Source: Eubacteriaceae bacterium (lineage in GTDB: Bacteria > Bacillota > Clostridia > Peptostreptococcales > Anaerovoracaceae). Taken from it: DNA of 64,000 nt. The DNA lies in the NCBI GenBank assembly GCA_902362435.1, contig CABIWW010000008.1, positions 72,516 through 136,515 on the forward strand, in the 5' to 3' direction. The position numbers were made by a program, and so were the translations under genes. Positions 9,459 through 17,343 of this stretch are shown here, in pieces (positions within the stretch are counted from its first letter, which is position 1; every line of letters starts with the position of its first letter). A model generated the notes under the pieces. The model searched no databases. It saw only the letters and a program-made list of their open reading frames with translations, and was not told the origin of the DNA.

Positions 9459-10052
9459 ATGAATGTTTCGGATAAAATAATAGAGCTGGCAAAAGAAAAC
9501 AATGGCATTATTACAACAGCGGTTCTTTCTGAAAATGGAATATTACGCGGGAACTTAAAAAAGCTTGTTGATGATAGCAGGCTGGAAAAAACTGCAAGAG
9601 GAGTATATATTTTGCCAGAAATATGGGAAGATGAATTTGTCAATCTGCAGGCGAGATTTAAAAAAGGTATTTTTTCCAATGAGACAGCACTTTTTTTATG
9701 GGATTTGACAGATCGAACACCGAATAAGTATGATATGACATTTCCAAATAATTATAATTTAACTAATGCAAGGACCGCAGGAGTAAACTGCTCCAGAGTG
9801 AAGCGGGAGTGGTATCTCGAGGGAAAAACTCAAACTGAATCTCCGGGTGGGAATAAAATAGCAGCATATAATATGGAGCGAACCTTATGTGATATTTTGC
9901 GTAAAAGAGGGGGAACAGATACGGGTATTATTACAGAGGCGTTCAAACGGTATGTAGCTAGAAAAGATAAGAACATCCCGCTTTTGTCAGAGTATGCGAA
10001 GAAATTTCATATTGAAGAAAAAGTAAGAGTTTATCTGGAGGTGCTGCTATGA
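9459..10052 (+). CDS. abiEi: AbiEi-type antitoxin / autorepressor
   Basis: A 197-residue protein, taking the ATG at 9459 that follows AAGAAGGTGGTAGG; a longer frame from 9387 would start inside the -35 box. The N-terminal winged helix (residues 1-50, KIIELAKENNGIITTAVL, then a RLEKTARGVYIL wing) and the following antitoxin region are typical of AbiEi. It neutralises the AbiEii nucleotidyltransferase toxin (type IV system) and represses the operon. Its last four bases overlap the toxin start (ATGA-type), so translation is coupled. It is a phage-defence abortive-infection module within the island. Confidence 0.88.
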   Translation: MNVSDKIIELAKENNGIITTAVLSENGILRGNLKKLVDDSRLEKTARGVYILPEIWEDEFVNLQARFKKGIFSNETALFLWDLTDRTPNKYDMTFPNNYNLTNARTAGVNCSRVKREWYLEGKTQTESPGGNKIAAYNMERTLCDILRKRGGTDTGIITEAFKRYVARKDKNIPLLSEYAKKFHIEEKVRVYLEVLL

Positions 10053-10891
10053 AAAATGCAATGCAGCTTAAAGCTGTCATTAAGAATATATCGAAAGATA
10101 AACACATCTCGGCACAACTTGTGATGCAAAACTATATGCTGGAGCGTCTGCTGGAAAGAATCTCCATTTCAAAATATCGTCAGAACTTCATATTAAAAGG
10201 TGGTTTCCTGATTGCCGCAATGGTAGGTTTAGATACCCGTGCCACTATGGATATGGATGCAACGATTAAAGGCTGGCCTGTTAATGAAGAGAGTATTCAG
10301 AAGATGTTTTTGGATATCTGTGAAATCGATCTGCATGATGATGTGACTTTTGAACTTAAGAAAATCGGTGAGATCCGTGAGGGCGATGAATACACAGGGT
10401 ATCGTGTTTCGTTGTCAGCGAATTATCCACCAATGGCTGTGCCTTTGAAACTCGATATCACCACAGGCGATAAAATCACGCCAAGGGAGATAGAATACCG
10501 TTTTAAACTGTTACTGGAAGACAGAGAAATTTCTGTTCTTGCATATAACCTGGAAACAGTTATGGCAGAAAAGCTGGAAACTGTTGTTTCAAGAGGTGAT
10601 CAGAATACAAGACCGAGAGATTACTATGATATTTATATTCTTGATAAACTGCAGTATAAAAATATTGAAATCGGAGCTTTGAAAGCGGCACTGGATGCGA
10701 CATCTGAAAAGCGTGGTTCTAAAAAGCTTTTAAAAGATTATAAGAACATAATTGATGTTGTAAGAAACAGCGACGTGATGATAAAGCAATGGCAGATTTA
10801 TCAGAAAGATTTTGAATATGCCGCACATATCAGCTTCACTCAGGTTTGTGAAGCTGTGGTACAGATGATGGATTTGTGTGTTGGAGATTGA
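10049..10891 (+). CDS. abiEii: AbiEii-type nucleotidyltransferase toxin
   Basis: A 280-residue protein of the AbiEii/AbiGii family. The nucleotidyltransferase signature is FILKGGF (about residues 48-54), then the catalytic TMDMDATIKG with paired aspartates (near 70), and later a lysine-containing ETVMAEKLETV and RPRDYYDIYIL. AbiEii-type toxins (MenT relatives) attach nucleotides to tRNA acceptor stems and stop growth during phage infection. It is the second gene of the abiE operon, followed by a strong terminator. Length and motif order look intact, so the system is probably active. Confidence 0.9.
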   Translation: MKNAMQLKAVIKNISKDKHISAQLVMQNYMLERLLERISISKYRQNFILKGGFLIAAMVGLDTRATMDMDATIKGWPVNEESIQKMFLDICEIDLHDDVTFELKKIGEIREGDEYTGYRVSLSANYPPMAVPLKLDITTGDKITPREIEYRFKLLLEDREISVLAYNLETVMAEKLETVVSRGDQNTRPRDYYDIYILDKLQYKNIEIGALKAALDATSEKRGSKKLLKDYKNIIDVVRNSDVMIKQWQIYQKDFEYAAHISFTQVCEAVVQMMDLCVGD

Positions 10892-10962
10892 GATGAGGAA
10901 AGGGGTTTCAGCATAGGTTTACTTTTTCATTTAACCTGTGGTTTGAAAACTTGATTGGTACT

Positions 10963-10987
10963 AAAGAGGCGAAAAACGCCTCTTTTT
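10963..10987 (+). terminator. abiE operon terminator
   Basis: AAAGAGGCG-aaaaa-CGCCTCTTT followed by further T residues: a nine-base perfect stem with a T-tract, about 70 bases after the toxin stop. Confidence 0.85.
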
Positions 10988-11007
10988 ATTTTGCAGTCAT
11001 TTCCCTG

Positions 11008-11060
11008 TTGCATAAAAAAGAACATATGTTTATAATACAAATACAGGAACAAAATGTTCC
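11008..11060 (+). promoter_or_regulatory. Promoter with two LexA-like operator boxes
   Basis: TTGCAT (11008-11013), a 17-base spacer and TATAAT (11031-11036). One LexA-like box GAACATATGTTT (11020-11031) sits between the -35 and -10 boxes. A second, perfectly palindromic GGAACA-aaa-TGTTCC (11046-11060) overlaps the early transcript. Both resemble the Gram-positive SOS box GAACNNNNGTTC and lie in front of a LexA-family gene, so autoregulation is likely. Confidence 0.75.
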
Positions 11061-11078
11061 GGATAGAAAGGAGGCAGC

Positions 11079-11675
11079 ATGAGGTCAAAGGATCCGGATA
11101 TAATGAAGAGGATCGTGGACTTTGTGGAGGCGTATCATCTTGATTACAATTCATCGCCGTCGCTCCGGGTGATAGCGGATGGCGTGGGGATCGGCAGCAC
11201 GACGGTCTACCGGTATCTGATGGAGATGAATGAACGCGGGATGATATGCTACGACGGAAAGACGATCCGAAATGAGAAGATCGATAAATCACAACGCGGG
11301 ACGATACGGGCAGCGGTCATAGGGCGGATTGCATGCGGGATCCCGAATCTGGCGGAACAGCATGTCGAGGGATATGTGAACCTGCCGGAGTCACTGTTCG
11401 GACAGGGGAACTTCTACATCCTGCGAGCGAGCGGATGTTCCATGACAGAAGCCGGGATCGATGATGGGGACCTGGTGGTGATCCGGGAACAGAATACTGC
11501 AGAGGACGGGCAGATCGTCGTGGCACTGGTGGATGATGAAGCCACATTGAAACGTTTTTTCCATGAAGGTGACAGGATAAGACTCCACCCGGAGAACCCG
11601 CGGATGAAGGATATCTTCGTGACGGACTGCCGGATACAGGGCGTGGCGGTCAAGGTCATACATGACCTGATGTAA
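11079..11675 (+). CDS. LexA-family self-cleaving repressor of the integrated element
   Basis: A 198-residue protein with an N-terminal winged-helix domain (residues 1-70) and an S24 peptidase domain. The Ser-Lys dyad is S121 (RASGCSMTEAGI) and K158 (ATLKRF). The scissile position is C86-G87 (IACGIP) instead of the usual Ala-Gly. Members cleave themselves on RecA filaments and release the SOS genes or, in elements, excision functions. The start follows AAAGGAGG with good spacing. It heads the module that ends in excisionase and integrase, so it probably links DNA damage to element mobility (inference); it could also be a second cellular LexA. Confidence 0.85.
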   Translation: MRSKDPDIMKRIVDFVEAYHLDYNSSPSLRVIADGVGIGSTTVYRYLMEMNERGMICYDGKTIRNEKIDKSQRGTIRAAVIGRIACGIPNLAEQHVEGYVNLPESLFGQGNFYILRASGCSMTEAGIDDGDLVVIREQNTAEDGQIVVALVDDEATLKRFFHEGDRIRLHPENPRMKDIFVTDCRIQGVAVKVIHDLM

Positions 11676-11717
11676 TACGGACAGTACAGAGATATTCCGT
11701 TCAGAGGAGGGAAGAAA

Positions 11718-11897
11718 TTGGATAGAAAAGATGAAAAATCCTATGCGATGTGTCCGAAATGCGGCACAGAGCTTTTCAAGGCAAGGACAGCAGACGGTGC
11801 AGAAGTATGCTGCAGGAAATGCAAGAGAAAATACGAAGTGAAGCTGCAGACAGGATCCCTTCAGCTCAGGGAGATCACTGCAACGTACAGCGCATGA
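11718..11897 (+). CDS. Com-like zinc-ribbon protein, 59 residues
   Basis: Translated from TTG at 11718 behind GGAGGG (no ATG start fits). It contains CPKCGTELF and CCRKCKRKYEVKL, a two-CxxC zinc ribbon with the spacing of phage Com-type RNA/DNA-binding regulators. It follows the LexA-like gene by 42 bases. Small Com-like proteins are common in prophages and integrated elements, where they may act as translational regulators; the function here is unknown. A possible 22-codon frame overlaps its stop (ATG at 11894) but has no support. Confidence 0.6.
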   Translation: MDRKDEKSYAMCPKCGTELFKARTADGAEVCCRKCKRKYEVKLQTGSLQLREITATYSA

Positions 11898-12059
11898 ACG
11901 TAAGGCTGATGCAGCTGTGGAAACAGACGAGCATGTATCAGAATGAAAATCGAATAAGATGAGGATACCACGGGAGTGTCATATTCGGGAGTCGCCGTCA
12001 GAGACACCGGATGGTATTCGGGAGTTTGCAGAGACTGGATTTGAGAATCGTCATCAGGA

Positions 12060-12115
12060 GCCTGGCAGAACATTAGTGATCCTTTAACAGGATGATGTTT
12101 TGCCGGGCTTTTTTT
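12060..12115 (+). terminator. Terminator with long stem
   Basis: GCCTGGCAGAACAT (12060-12073) pairs with ATGTTTTGCCGGGC (12095-12108) with few mismatches, followed by seven T residues. The 11898-12256 stretch is otherwise without genes; it ends the LexA/zinc-ribbon unit. Confidence 0.8.
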
Positions 12116-12127
12116 GTACTCTTTTTC

Positions 12128-12178
12128 AGCTCTTTACCGGATCACTGATGTGAGCCAGCACCGGTAAGGAGCTTTTTC
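12128..12178 (+). terminator. Second stem-loop with T-tract
   Basis: AGCTCTTTACCGG (12128-12140) pairs with CCGGTAAGGAGCT (12161-12173), followed by TTTT. It lies just behind the previous terminator, giving tandem terminators, or it is an attenuator for the gene at 12257. Confidence 0.6.
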
Positions 12179-12256
12179 ATGAAGAGGATCAGAGGACCGT
12201 GACCAGCGGATTTTGAAGAAGTCATATCACTACATTCAGAATTCGGAGGTTACAGA

Positions 12257-12673
12257 ATGAAAATCACATATAGATTCATCAATGGAGATATCGTGGAGAT
12301 CGAAGCGGATCAGGAGATCGGAGAAGTGATCCTGGAACTCGAACGGCAGGAAAGATGCAATGATCATACGGAAACAAGGAGACACAGCAGGCTGGACTGT
12401 AATGATGACAAGAGCAGCTGGCAGATCGATGAGCGGGCACTGGAGGAAGGAGCAGAGTGCCTCATCAGATGTGGTGGCAGGACATTCTGTCACGGAGACA
12501 GAAGGCTGAAGGATGCCGCATCGAAACTGACAAACAGGCAGAAAGAACTTCTCACGGAGCATATCATCGGAGGCGTTTCTGTGGAAGAATATGCGAAAAA
12601 ACGAGGCCTCACAGAGCGTGCTGTATGGAGCCTGAAAAAAAGGACTTTGAAAAATTTAAAGAATAATTTGTAG
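12257..12673 (+). CDS. Sigma-70 region 4-like helix-turn-helix protein
   Basis: A 138-residue protein. The C-terminal part LTNRQKELLTEHIIGG...VEEYAKKRGLTERAVWSLKKRTLKNL is a sigma region 4-like helix-turn-helix. The first 60 residues are acidic and unlike sigma region 2. Such short region-4 proteins are regular passengers of integrative elements in Firmicutes. The site TCGGAGGT precedes the start. The DNA target and the role (alternative sigma factor or transcription activator of transfer genes) cannot be told. Confidence 0.65.
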   Translation: MKITYRFINGDIVEIEADQEIGEVILELERQERCNDHTETRRHSRLDCNDDKSSWQIDERALEEGAECLIRCGGRTFCHGDRRLKDAASKLTNRQKELLTEHIIGGVSVEEYAKKRGLTERAVWSLKKRTLKNLKNNL

Positions 12674-12794
12674 GAAATGTTCAGTTTTCGGACTTTTCGT
12701 GGACCTTATATGAGAGGAGAAATTCCCTCTTGAGTATGAAAGTGGATACACATTCATTCGGGTACCTTACTGACCGGTGCGAGCATGGATACGA

Positions 12795-13115
12795 TGCGCC
12801 AGGACCCCCGCAGGGGCGAGCGGAAATGTCTTCGTCTGAAATGCAGGACAGCAACCTGCAGATGCAATGACCTCCGGCAGGGATAATGATACTCCCGTCC
12901 AGTCACAGTCCGAGCGGCCACGGCCGCCGCAGGCAATGAGGGCGGCTCTGTGAAAACCACAGAGGGGGCAGATCCCCGTGAGACGGTGTTCGCTGACCGT
13001 CGCCTGAATGTTTCCCGATGATCCCGGGGTGTCGTGGACAAATGCAGGATCCAGAAATGATAGTAAACGGTGCTGCCGTCAGGGTCTCTGCCGGTGCACC
13101 GTTCTACATGGAGTT
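12795..13115. other. Hairpin-rich GC-rich non-coding stretch, candidate structured RNA
   Basis: The gap 12674-13164 holds no convincing gene. Within it lies a run of small perfect stems: CCCC/GGGG (12806-12816), TGCAGG/CCTGCA (12842-12860), GGGA/TCCC (12880-12896), GCGGC/GCCGC (12914-12927), CTCTGTG/CACAGAG (12946-12964), GGGG/CCCC (12964-12977), and GACGGT/ACCGTC (12982-13001). The strand is unknown; both neighbours are on the plus strand. I know no RNA family that matches. Confidence 0.4.
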
Positions 13116-13164
13116 CTGCACGGGATATCAGAGAAAATCTGTGTGTTCACGGAAAGTGAGGAGA

Positions 13165-13470
13165 ATGATGAACAATGAGTACGATCAGGCTTATGAAGAT
13201 TATGGAAGGATGATCGATAACCTTTTAGCTGCGTCTGATGTAAAAAAGGCTTTTCTTACAAAGGGAAGCCGGAGATGGACCGGAAAGGTGAGCGATGAGT
13301 TCCTTCGAGAAGGATTGTCACATCTGACGGACAGACAGCTCAGGATCATCGAGATGATCCTGTTTGAAAACAGATGTGTCGAGGACGTGTGCAGGAGCAT
13401 GGATCTGATGATGTCGGATTTTAGAAGCGAACTTCAGGAAATGAGAAGGACACTTATTAGGTACATATAG
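13165..13470 (+). CDS. Small sigma-like DNA-binding protein
   Basis: A 101-residue protein taking the ATG at 13165 behind GTGAGGAGA; the frame is open further upstream but that part overlaps the hairpin region and has no ribosome site. LTDRQLRIIEMILFENRCVEDVCRSMDLMMSDF resembles a sigma region 4 helix-turn-helix, and EYDQAYEDYGRMIDNLL an N-terminal helix. It precedes the MazF-like gene by 12 bases, so the two are cotranscribed. It might replace the usual MazE-like antitoxin, but that is only a positional inference. Confidence 0.55.
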   Translation: MMNNEYDQAYEDYGRMIDNLLAASDVKKAFLTKGSRRWTGKVSDEFLREGLSHLTDRQLRIIEMILFENRCVEDVCRSMDLMMSDFRSELQEMRRTLIRYI

Positions 13471-13482
13471 AGGAGGCTTGGA

Positions 13483-13875
13483 ATGATCGATAAAGACAGA
13501 ACAGTAAAACGGGGAGATGTATATTATGCGGATCTTTCAGATCGCAAAGGAAGCCTGCAGAAAGGGATAAGACCGGTGGTGATCACTCAGTCCGACCACC
13601 TGAACAGATCATCCACTACATATATCGGAGCAGCGATAACGAGCATACTGAAAAAGCAGGATGCATCCTATCATGTGGTGCTGCCGATGATAAAGGGACT
13701 TCCGAAAAAGAGTATGGTGCTGGCGGAGCAGAGATGGACATTTGACAGAAGTGAACTGATCGAATACAGATGCACGCTGAATGAAAATCTAATGAAAAAA
13801 GTGAAGCACGCATGTGATTTGGCGGAGAGATCTGATATCCGATACAGACACAGAAGGAAATCTGTATCAAAATAA
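13483..13875 (+). CDS. MazF/PemK-family mRNA interferase
   Basis: A 130-residue protein with the family opening KRGDVYYADLSDRKGSLQKG, then IRPVVITQSD and later SMVLAEQRWTFDRSEL, which align to the MazF/PemK fold of SH3-like beta-barrel ribonucleases that cut mRNA at short sequences. MazF-type toxins usually sit behind an antitoxin; here the preceding gene is the small sigma-like protein and no MazE-like gene is visible, so either an atypical antitoxin is used or the protein has another role in the element. The last 15 residues are basic. Confidence 0.82.
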   Translation: MIDKDRTVKRGDVYYADLSDRKGSLQKGIRPVVITQSDHLNRSSTTYIGAAITSILKKQDASYHVVLPMIKGLPKKSMVLAEQRWTFDRSELIEYRCTLNENLMKKVKHACDLAERSDIRYRHRRKSVSK

Positions 13876-13909
13876 AACAGATCCATGCAGGATGGAAGGA
13901 GGAACAGAT

Positions 13910-14236
13910 ATGGCATCAAGCCCTGAAATTATAAGAAAACAGCGACAGGCACTGCAGCCTGAAAGAAAGAAAGTGGATGATAAAAATGAAAAGATAGACA
14001 CTTCAAAGATAGAGAAACCTTCCTGCCTTTCCAGTGAGGTGAGATTCTATGGTATCGCGGAGCTGGTGGAGATGCTGGGATGGAGCAGACATACGGTCCT
14101 GAAGCTGTTTGGAGATCCGGAATTCCCTGCAGTGGACTTCGGAAAAAGAAAAGTCGTGGAATCTCACGCACTGATCGAATATTTTTCCAGAAGGAGAACG
14201 AAAAAAGAGGAACGTTACTGGCGCATGAAGGCATAG
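13910..14236 (+). CDS. Excisionase-like helix-turn-helix protein
   Basis: A 108-residue protein starting at the ATG behind GGAAGGAGGAAC. Residues about 45-95 (FYGIAELVEMLGWSRHTVLKLF, then VDFGKRKVVESHALIEYF) form a MerR-like winged helix of the excisionase/Xis type. It lies 125 bases before the integrase gene, the standard place for the recombination directionality factor. The N-terminal 40 residues are charged and probably disordered. Confidence 0.75.
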   Translation: MASSPEIIRKQRQALQPERKKVDDKNEKIDTSKIEKPSCLSSEVRFYGIAELVEMLGWSRHTVLKLFGDPEFPAVDFGKRKVVESHALIEYFSRRRTKKEERYWRMKA

Positions 14237-14361
14237 TATAGTCAAGTCTGCGAATCGGAAAATGGCACAGTGGATGATATTCTCCCTGTGCCGTATTATT
14301 TTAACAGCAGCTGCAGACGTTACAGATAAATATGAAGAGAAGATACAGGAGACGACAGCAG

Positions 14362-15516
14362 ATGAAAAAACAGAAGAAAGAAAATGGATCGGGTACATTC
14401 CGGATCGTGAATGGGAAATATAACTACCGCTTTTTCTATATCGATGAATTCGGTGAGAAAAAGAGAAAATCGTTTTCAGGTGTGACGAAGGATGAATGTC
14501 TGCAGCGGGCAGAAGAATTTCTGGAAAAACAGGAGAAAAGAGCCGCTGCCGTTGATCCGGACATAACGATACCGGAACTTCTGAGAAGGAAATATGAAGA
14601 AGATTATGCGATGAATTTTGTGGGCGAGCAGGGTTATGCGAGAAATCTCGGAGGGATCGCATTGCTTGAGCGGTCCGGGTTCGGAAAAATGCCGATTGTG
14701 GACATCACGGAAATGCAGATCAAAGCATTCCTTCGCAGCATGACGAAGTATTCGGACAGTGTGATAAAGAAAACATATCAGCAGCTCACGGCAGCATTCA
14801 AAGTGGCTGTGGAAAAGGGTGTCGTTGAGAGAAATCCGATGGATGCAAGTGATATACGAAGGCCGAAGTCATCAAAAAAGCATAAGGATGTAAGAGGTCT
14901 TACACAGGAGGAACAGGCACGCTTTCTGGAAGCTCTGAGAGATTTCAAGGTCCCGCGAAACCGCAACGAGTACAAGCTGCAGCTTCTGATCGAGTTGTAC
15001 AGCGGGATGAGAATGGGAGAAATCAATGCATTGAAACCGGAAAATATAGATTTTGAAAATGGACTGATACATGTACGATCCACGGTATCAAGGGGACTGG
15101 AGTACAGGGTGTTCATCAAGGAAGGTGCCAAAACGGATGCAGGGGTAAGAGATATTCCAATCAATAAAGCCCTGGAACCTGTTCTGCAGGAGGCTATGGA
15201 GAGAAAGCGGAGAAATCCGCTCGGACTGGTATTCTACGATCATCTGAAGAATGATCTGATCACAACGAGTCAGGTGAACTGTTTCTTTCACCGTATCTGT
15301 AAAAAAGCAGGGATCAGTGTCAGAGGACAGCATGCTCTGAGACATACGTTCGCAACAAGGTGCATAGAGGCGGATGTTCCGCCGGTGGTATTAAAAAAGT
15401 GGCTGGGACATAAAGACATACATATGACACTGGATATCTATGCCGATGTATTCGACAGTATGCATAACAGTGCAATGGAAAAATTTGAAGGACATGTGCT
15501 GGACATAGGGTGTTGA
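14362..15516 (+). CDS. Tyrosine recombinase / phage-type integrase
   Basis: A 384-residue integrase with an N-terminal AP2-like arm-binding domain (GSGTFRIVNGKYNYRFF...KRKSFSG), a SAM-like core-binding domain and the catalytic domain with R in YSGMRMGEI, HALRHTFAT (HxxR) and the nucleophile in LDIYADVF. ATG at 14362 has a better ribosome site (AGGAGA) than the in-frame ATG at 14332. It integrates and excises the element whose right end should lie shortly after 15516. The left end is not identifiable in this window and may lie before base 1. Confidence 0.93.
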   Translation: MKKQKKENGSGTFRIVNGKYNYRFFYIDEFGEKKRKSFSGVTKDECLQRAEEFLEKQEKRAAAVDPDITIPELLRRKYEEDYAMNFVGEQGYARNLGGIALLERSGFGKMPIVDITEMQIKAFLRSMTKYSDSVIKKTYQQLTAAFKVAVEKGVVERNPMDASDIRRPKSSKKHKDVRGLTQEEQARFLEALRDFKVPRNRNEYKLQLLIELYSGMRMGEINALKPENIDFENGLIHVRSTVSRGLEYRVFIKEGAKTDAGVRDIPINKALEPVLQEAMERKRRNPLGLVFYDHLKNDLITTSQVNCFFHRICKKAGISVRGQHALRHTFATRCIEADVPPVVLKKWLGHKDIHMTLDIYADVFDSMHNSAMEKFEGHVLDIGC

Positions 15517-16014
15517 ATAAAAGCTGAGAATGCGTTGGTTTCAATGGATACAGCCTTTTGGTTCGCACGATCCCCGCAACCAAGAAATCACACCCGAGGC
15601 ATTTTGCCTCGGGTCTTTTAATTTCAACGTATCCCAGCGATTGCAACGGTTTCGGCGATCTGCCACCGGTGCAGGTGAGTGCAGCCAGATGCACTCAGAT
15701 AGCATTAAAACCGGTCTATGTCCAACTGCGGTTGGACATAAAAATAAAATCCATATAATATTGGTTCTATGGGAAGAGGTGGAATTCTATAAACAGATCG
15801 CCGTTATTGGAGTAAAAACCCGACTGAAAAGATATCCTGCATTCAGAAAGTGTTTATGGGAGTTGGAATCGTGTGCCTCTGCCTTACGGTAATTATGGTA
15901 GTGATCCTTTGTAGCTGTGCATAATGCAAGGAAAAGGTGTAAAATTCAGGTGGGATTGTTGAGGGGTCAGAGTTATTGGTTTTGTTCCCTTATTTCAGAT
16001 ACATGATTTAGGAG
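15517..16014. other. Gene-free stretch after the integrase, with terminator; probable att region
   Basis: A strong terminator, ACCCGAGGCA/TGCCTCGGGT plus TTTT, lies at 15592-15619. By analogy with other integrases the right attachment site should be just beyond 15516, but no direct repeat partner was found elsewhere in the window and no tRNA end is visible. The rest, including an imperfect palindrome TCCAACTGCGGTTGGA at 15721-15736, holds no convincing gene. Confidence 0.5.
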
Positions 16015-16581
16015 ATGAATATGGAGAATATATTTAAAGACATCATGGAAAGTGTATATGCAGAATTGAAGCCTTTGGGATATAAGAAAGATGGTCAGAA
16101 TTTTAGACTTTTCCAGGAGGATGGATTGTGCAAGATCATAAATTTCCAGCGCGACAGATGGAATACGAAAGAGTCCATAGCTTTCACGATGAATACAGGC
16201 ATCTATTTTGAAAAAGACGTATCTATCCAAAATAAAAAATTTAAAGAATATGAATGTCTCATAAGAAACAGATTGCTTTCTGATAAATGGTGGCACATCG
16301 ATGCAGATGCTGACTGCGATGCGGTAAAGGAGGATGTAGTCGGATCCCTGGATCTGGTGCAGGAATACTTTAATGAGTTTAAAAGCAGGGAAGAGACTAT
16401 AAAAAGAATTTTAAATAATGAAGCGCAGCAGTATTCAGATACGATAGTCATGAAGTATGATACTGCAAAAATGTTAGCGGATATGGGGTATGAGCGAGAG
16501 GTATATGATCGGATAAAAGATACTGATCCGAAATATAAATTCCTGTTTGAACTGGCAGAAGAATTAAGATCGAGGGTGTGA
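16015..16581 (+). CDS. DUF4304-type hypothetical protein
   Basis: A 188-residue soluble protein. The opening (IFKDIMESVYAELKPLGYKK, then NFRLFQEDGLCKIINFQ) and the later WWHIDADADCDAVKEDV match the DUF4304 family pattern of a GYKKxG-like start followed by a small beta-rich domain. The function of the family is unknown. It stands alone, preceded by TTTAGGAGATGA. Such proteins are common in accessory regions beside integrases. Confidence 0.6.
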   Translation: MNMENIFKDIMESVYAELKPLGYKKDGQNFRLFQEDGLCKIINFQRDRWNTKESIAFTMNTGIYFEKDVSIQNKKFKEYECLIRNRLLSDKWWHIDADADCDAVKEDVVGSLDLVQEYFNEFKSREETIKRILNNEAQQYSDTIVMKYDTAKMLADMGYEREVYDRIKDTDPKYKFLFELAEELRSRV

Positions 16582-16803
16582 TCCCGGTGTGGATGCCTTA
16601 TTATCATGTATATGAATATTTCCGGTTCCTCGTCATCATTTGTGTAGAAAAAGGCTTTCGCGGACGTGAATACACATCGGGGTGATTTTTTGTGCAATTT
16701 AGAGTGAAGAGGCTTTTCATCTGCACAAGAATTTTGCTGTAAAAGTGAAAAATGGCGATTTGCAGGCGATTTTGCGGCAGAAATCACAATATATGGAAAA
16801 AAT

Positions 16804-16949
16804 ATGTGTAATGTTTTTTTCAAGGGTGCTCATATTACACATTTGTAGCGCCGTTTGTGCAATATTTTTTGGATCGTTGCGATCATACACAAAACCGGAT
16901 ACCATTTTATTGTCGAACAATTATTATCGAACAAATTATTATTGAACAA
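16804..16949. repeat. Inverted repeat and triple 14-base direct repeat
   Basis: The gap 16582-17010 has no gene. It contains a nine-base inverted repeat ATGTGTAAT/ATTACACAT (16804-16842) and three near-identical 14-mers of the form TTATTRTYGAACAA at 16907-16920, 16921-16934 and 16936-16949. The 14-mers could be an operator array for the operon at 17011. Confidence 0.55.
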
Positions 16950-17010
16950 ACAGTAAGCAGTATGTATTATTATAGATAAAGATTTAAATCGAGCGGTAAG
17001 TAGATGTCAC

Positions 17011-17331
17011 ATGAAAGTAGAACAGTTTGTAATGGCGTACGGAGTGGAACAGGACAGGATACGGGCAATGCTCCCGGATGGGTTTGTATCGCTTCGACCG
17101 GCTGAGACTATAAATGAGAAAAAGGAGTTCTGCGACTGCGAATTTGCATGGACTTTTTCTGAAAGGGATGCACATGGCGTAAGCATCGGAAAGACGCTCC
17201 CTGCATTTGAAGAGGAACAGAAGACTCGTTATGAAAAGCAGGATTTTACACCTGAAAATGCTGCAGCGATACCATGCAGACAGGTGCTCGGATCATATAT
17301 AGTCAAATTTGAAAGAACTGAAAAGAAATGA
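17011..17331 (+). CDS. Hypothetical protein, possibly internally shortened
   Basis: A 106-residue protein (KVEQFVMAYGVEQDRIRAML at the start, then PENAAAIPCRQVLGSYIVKF near the end). From memory the start and end resemble the two ends of a roughly 200-residue family of unknown function found next to flavoproteins, which would mean that about 100 middle residues are missing after SLRP; this is uncertain. It ends 12 bases before the flavodoxin-like gene, so the two are likely cotranscribed. Confidence 0.4.
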   Translation: MKVEQFVMAYGVEQDRIRAMLPDGFVSLRPAETINEKKEFCDCEFAWTFSERDAHGVSIGKTLPAFEEEQKTRYEKQDFTPENAAAIPCRQVLGSYIVKFERTEKK

Positions 17332-17343
17332 GGGGTGAAGTTA

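Noticed and set aside
11894..11962. 22-codon frame overlapping the end of the zinc-ribbon gene
   Set aside because: Too short, no conserved features and no ribosome site other than coupling.
15530..15600. A tRNA-like 3' end (GGTTCGCACGATCC) as attachment site of the integrase
   Set aside because: The T-arm would have a 2-base stem with a 10-base loop and no acceptor arm is paired, so it is not a tRNA.
16745..16945. 66-codon open frame on the plus strand
   Set aside because: Overlaps repeats, has no ribosome site and random-looking composition.
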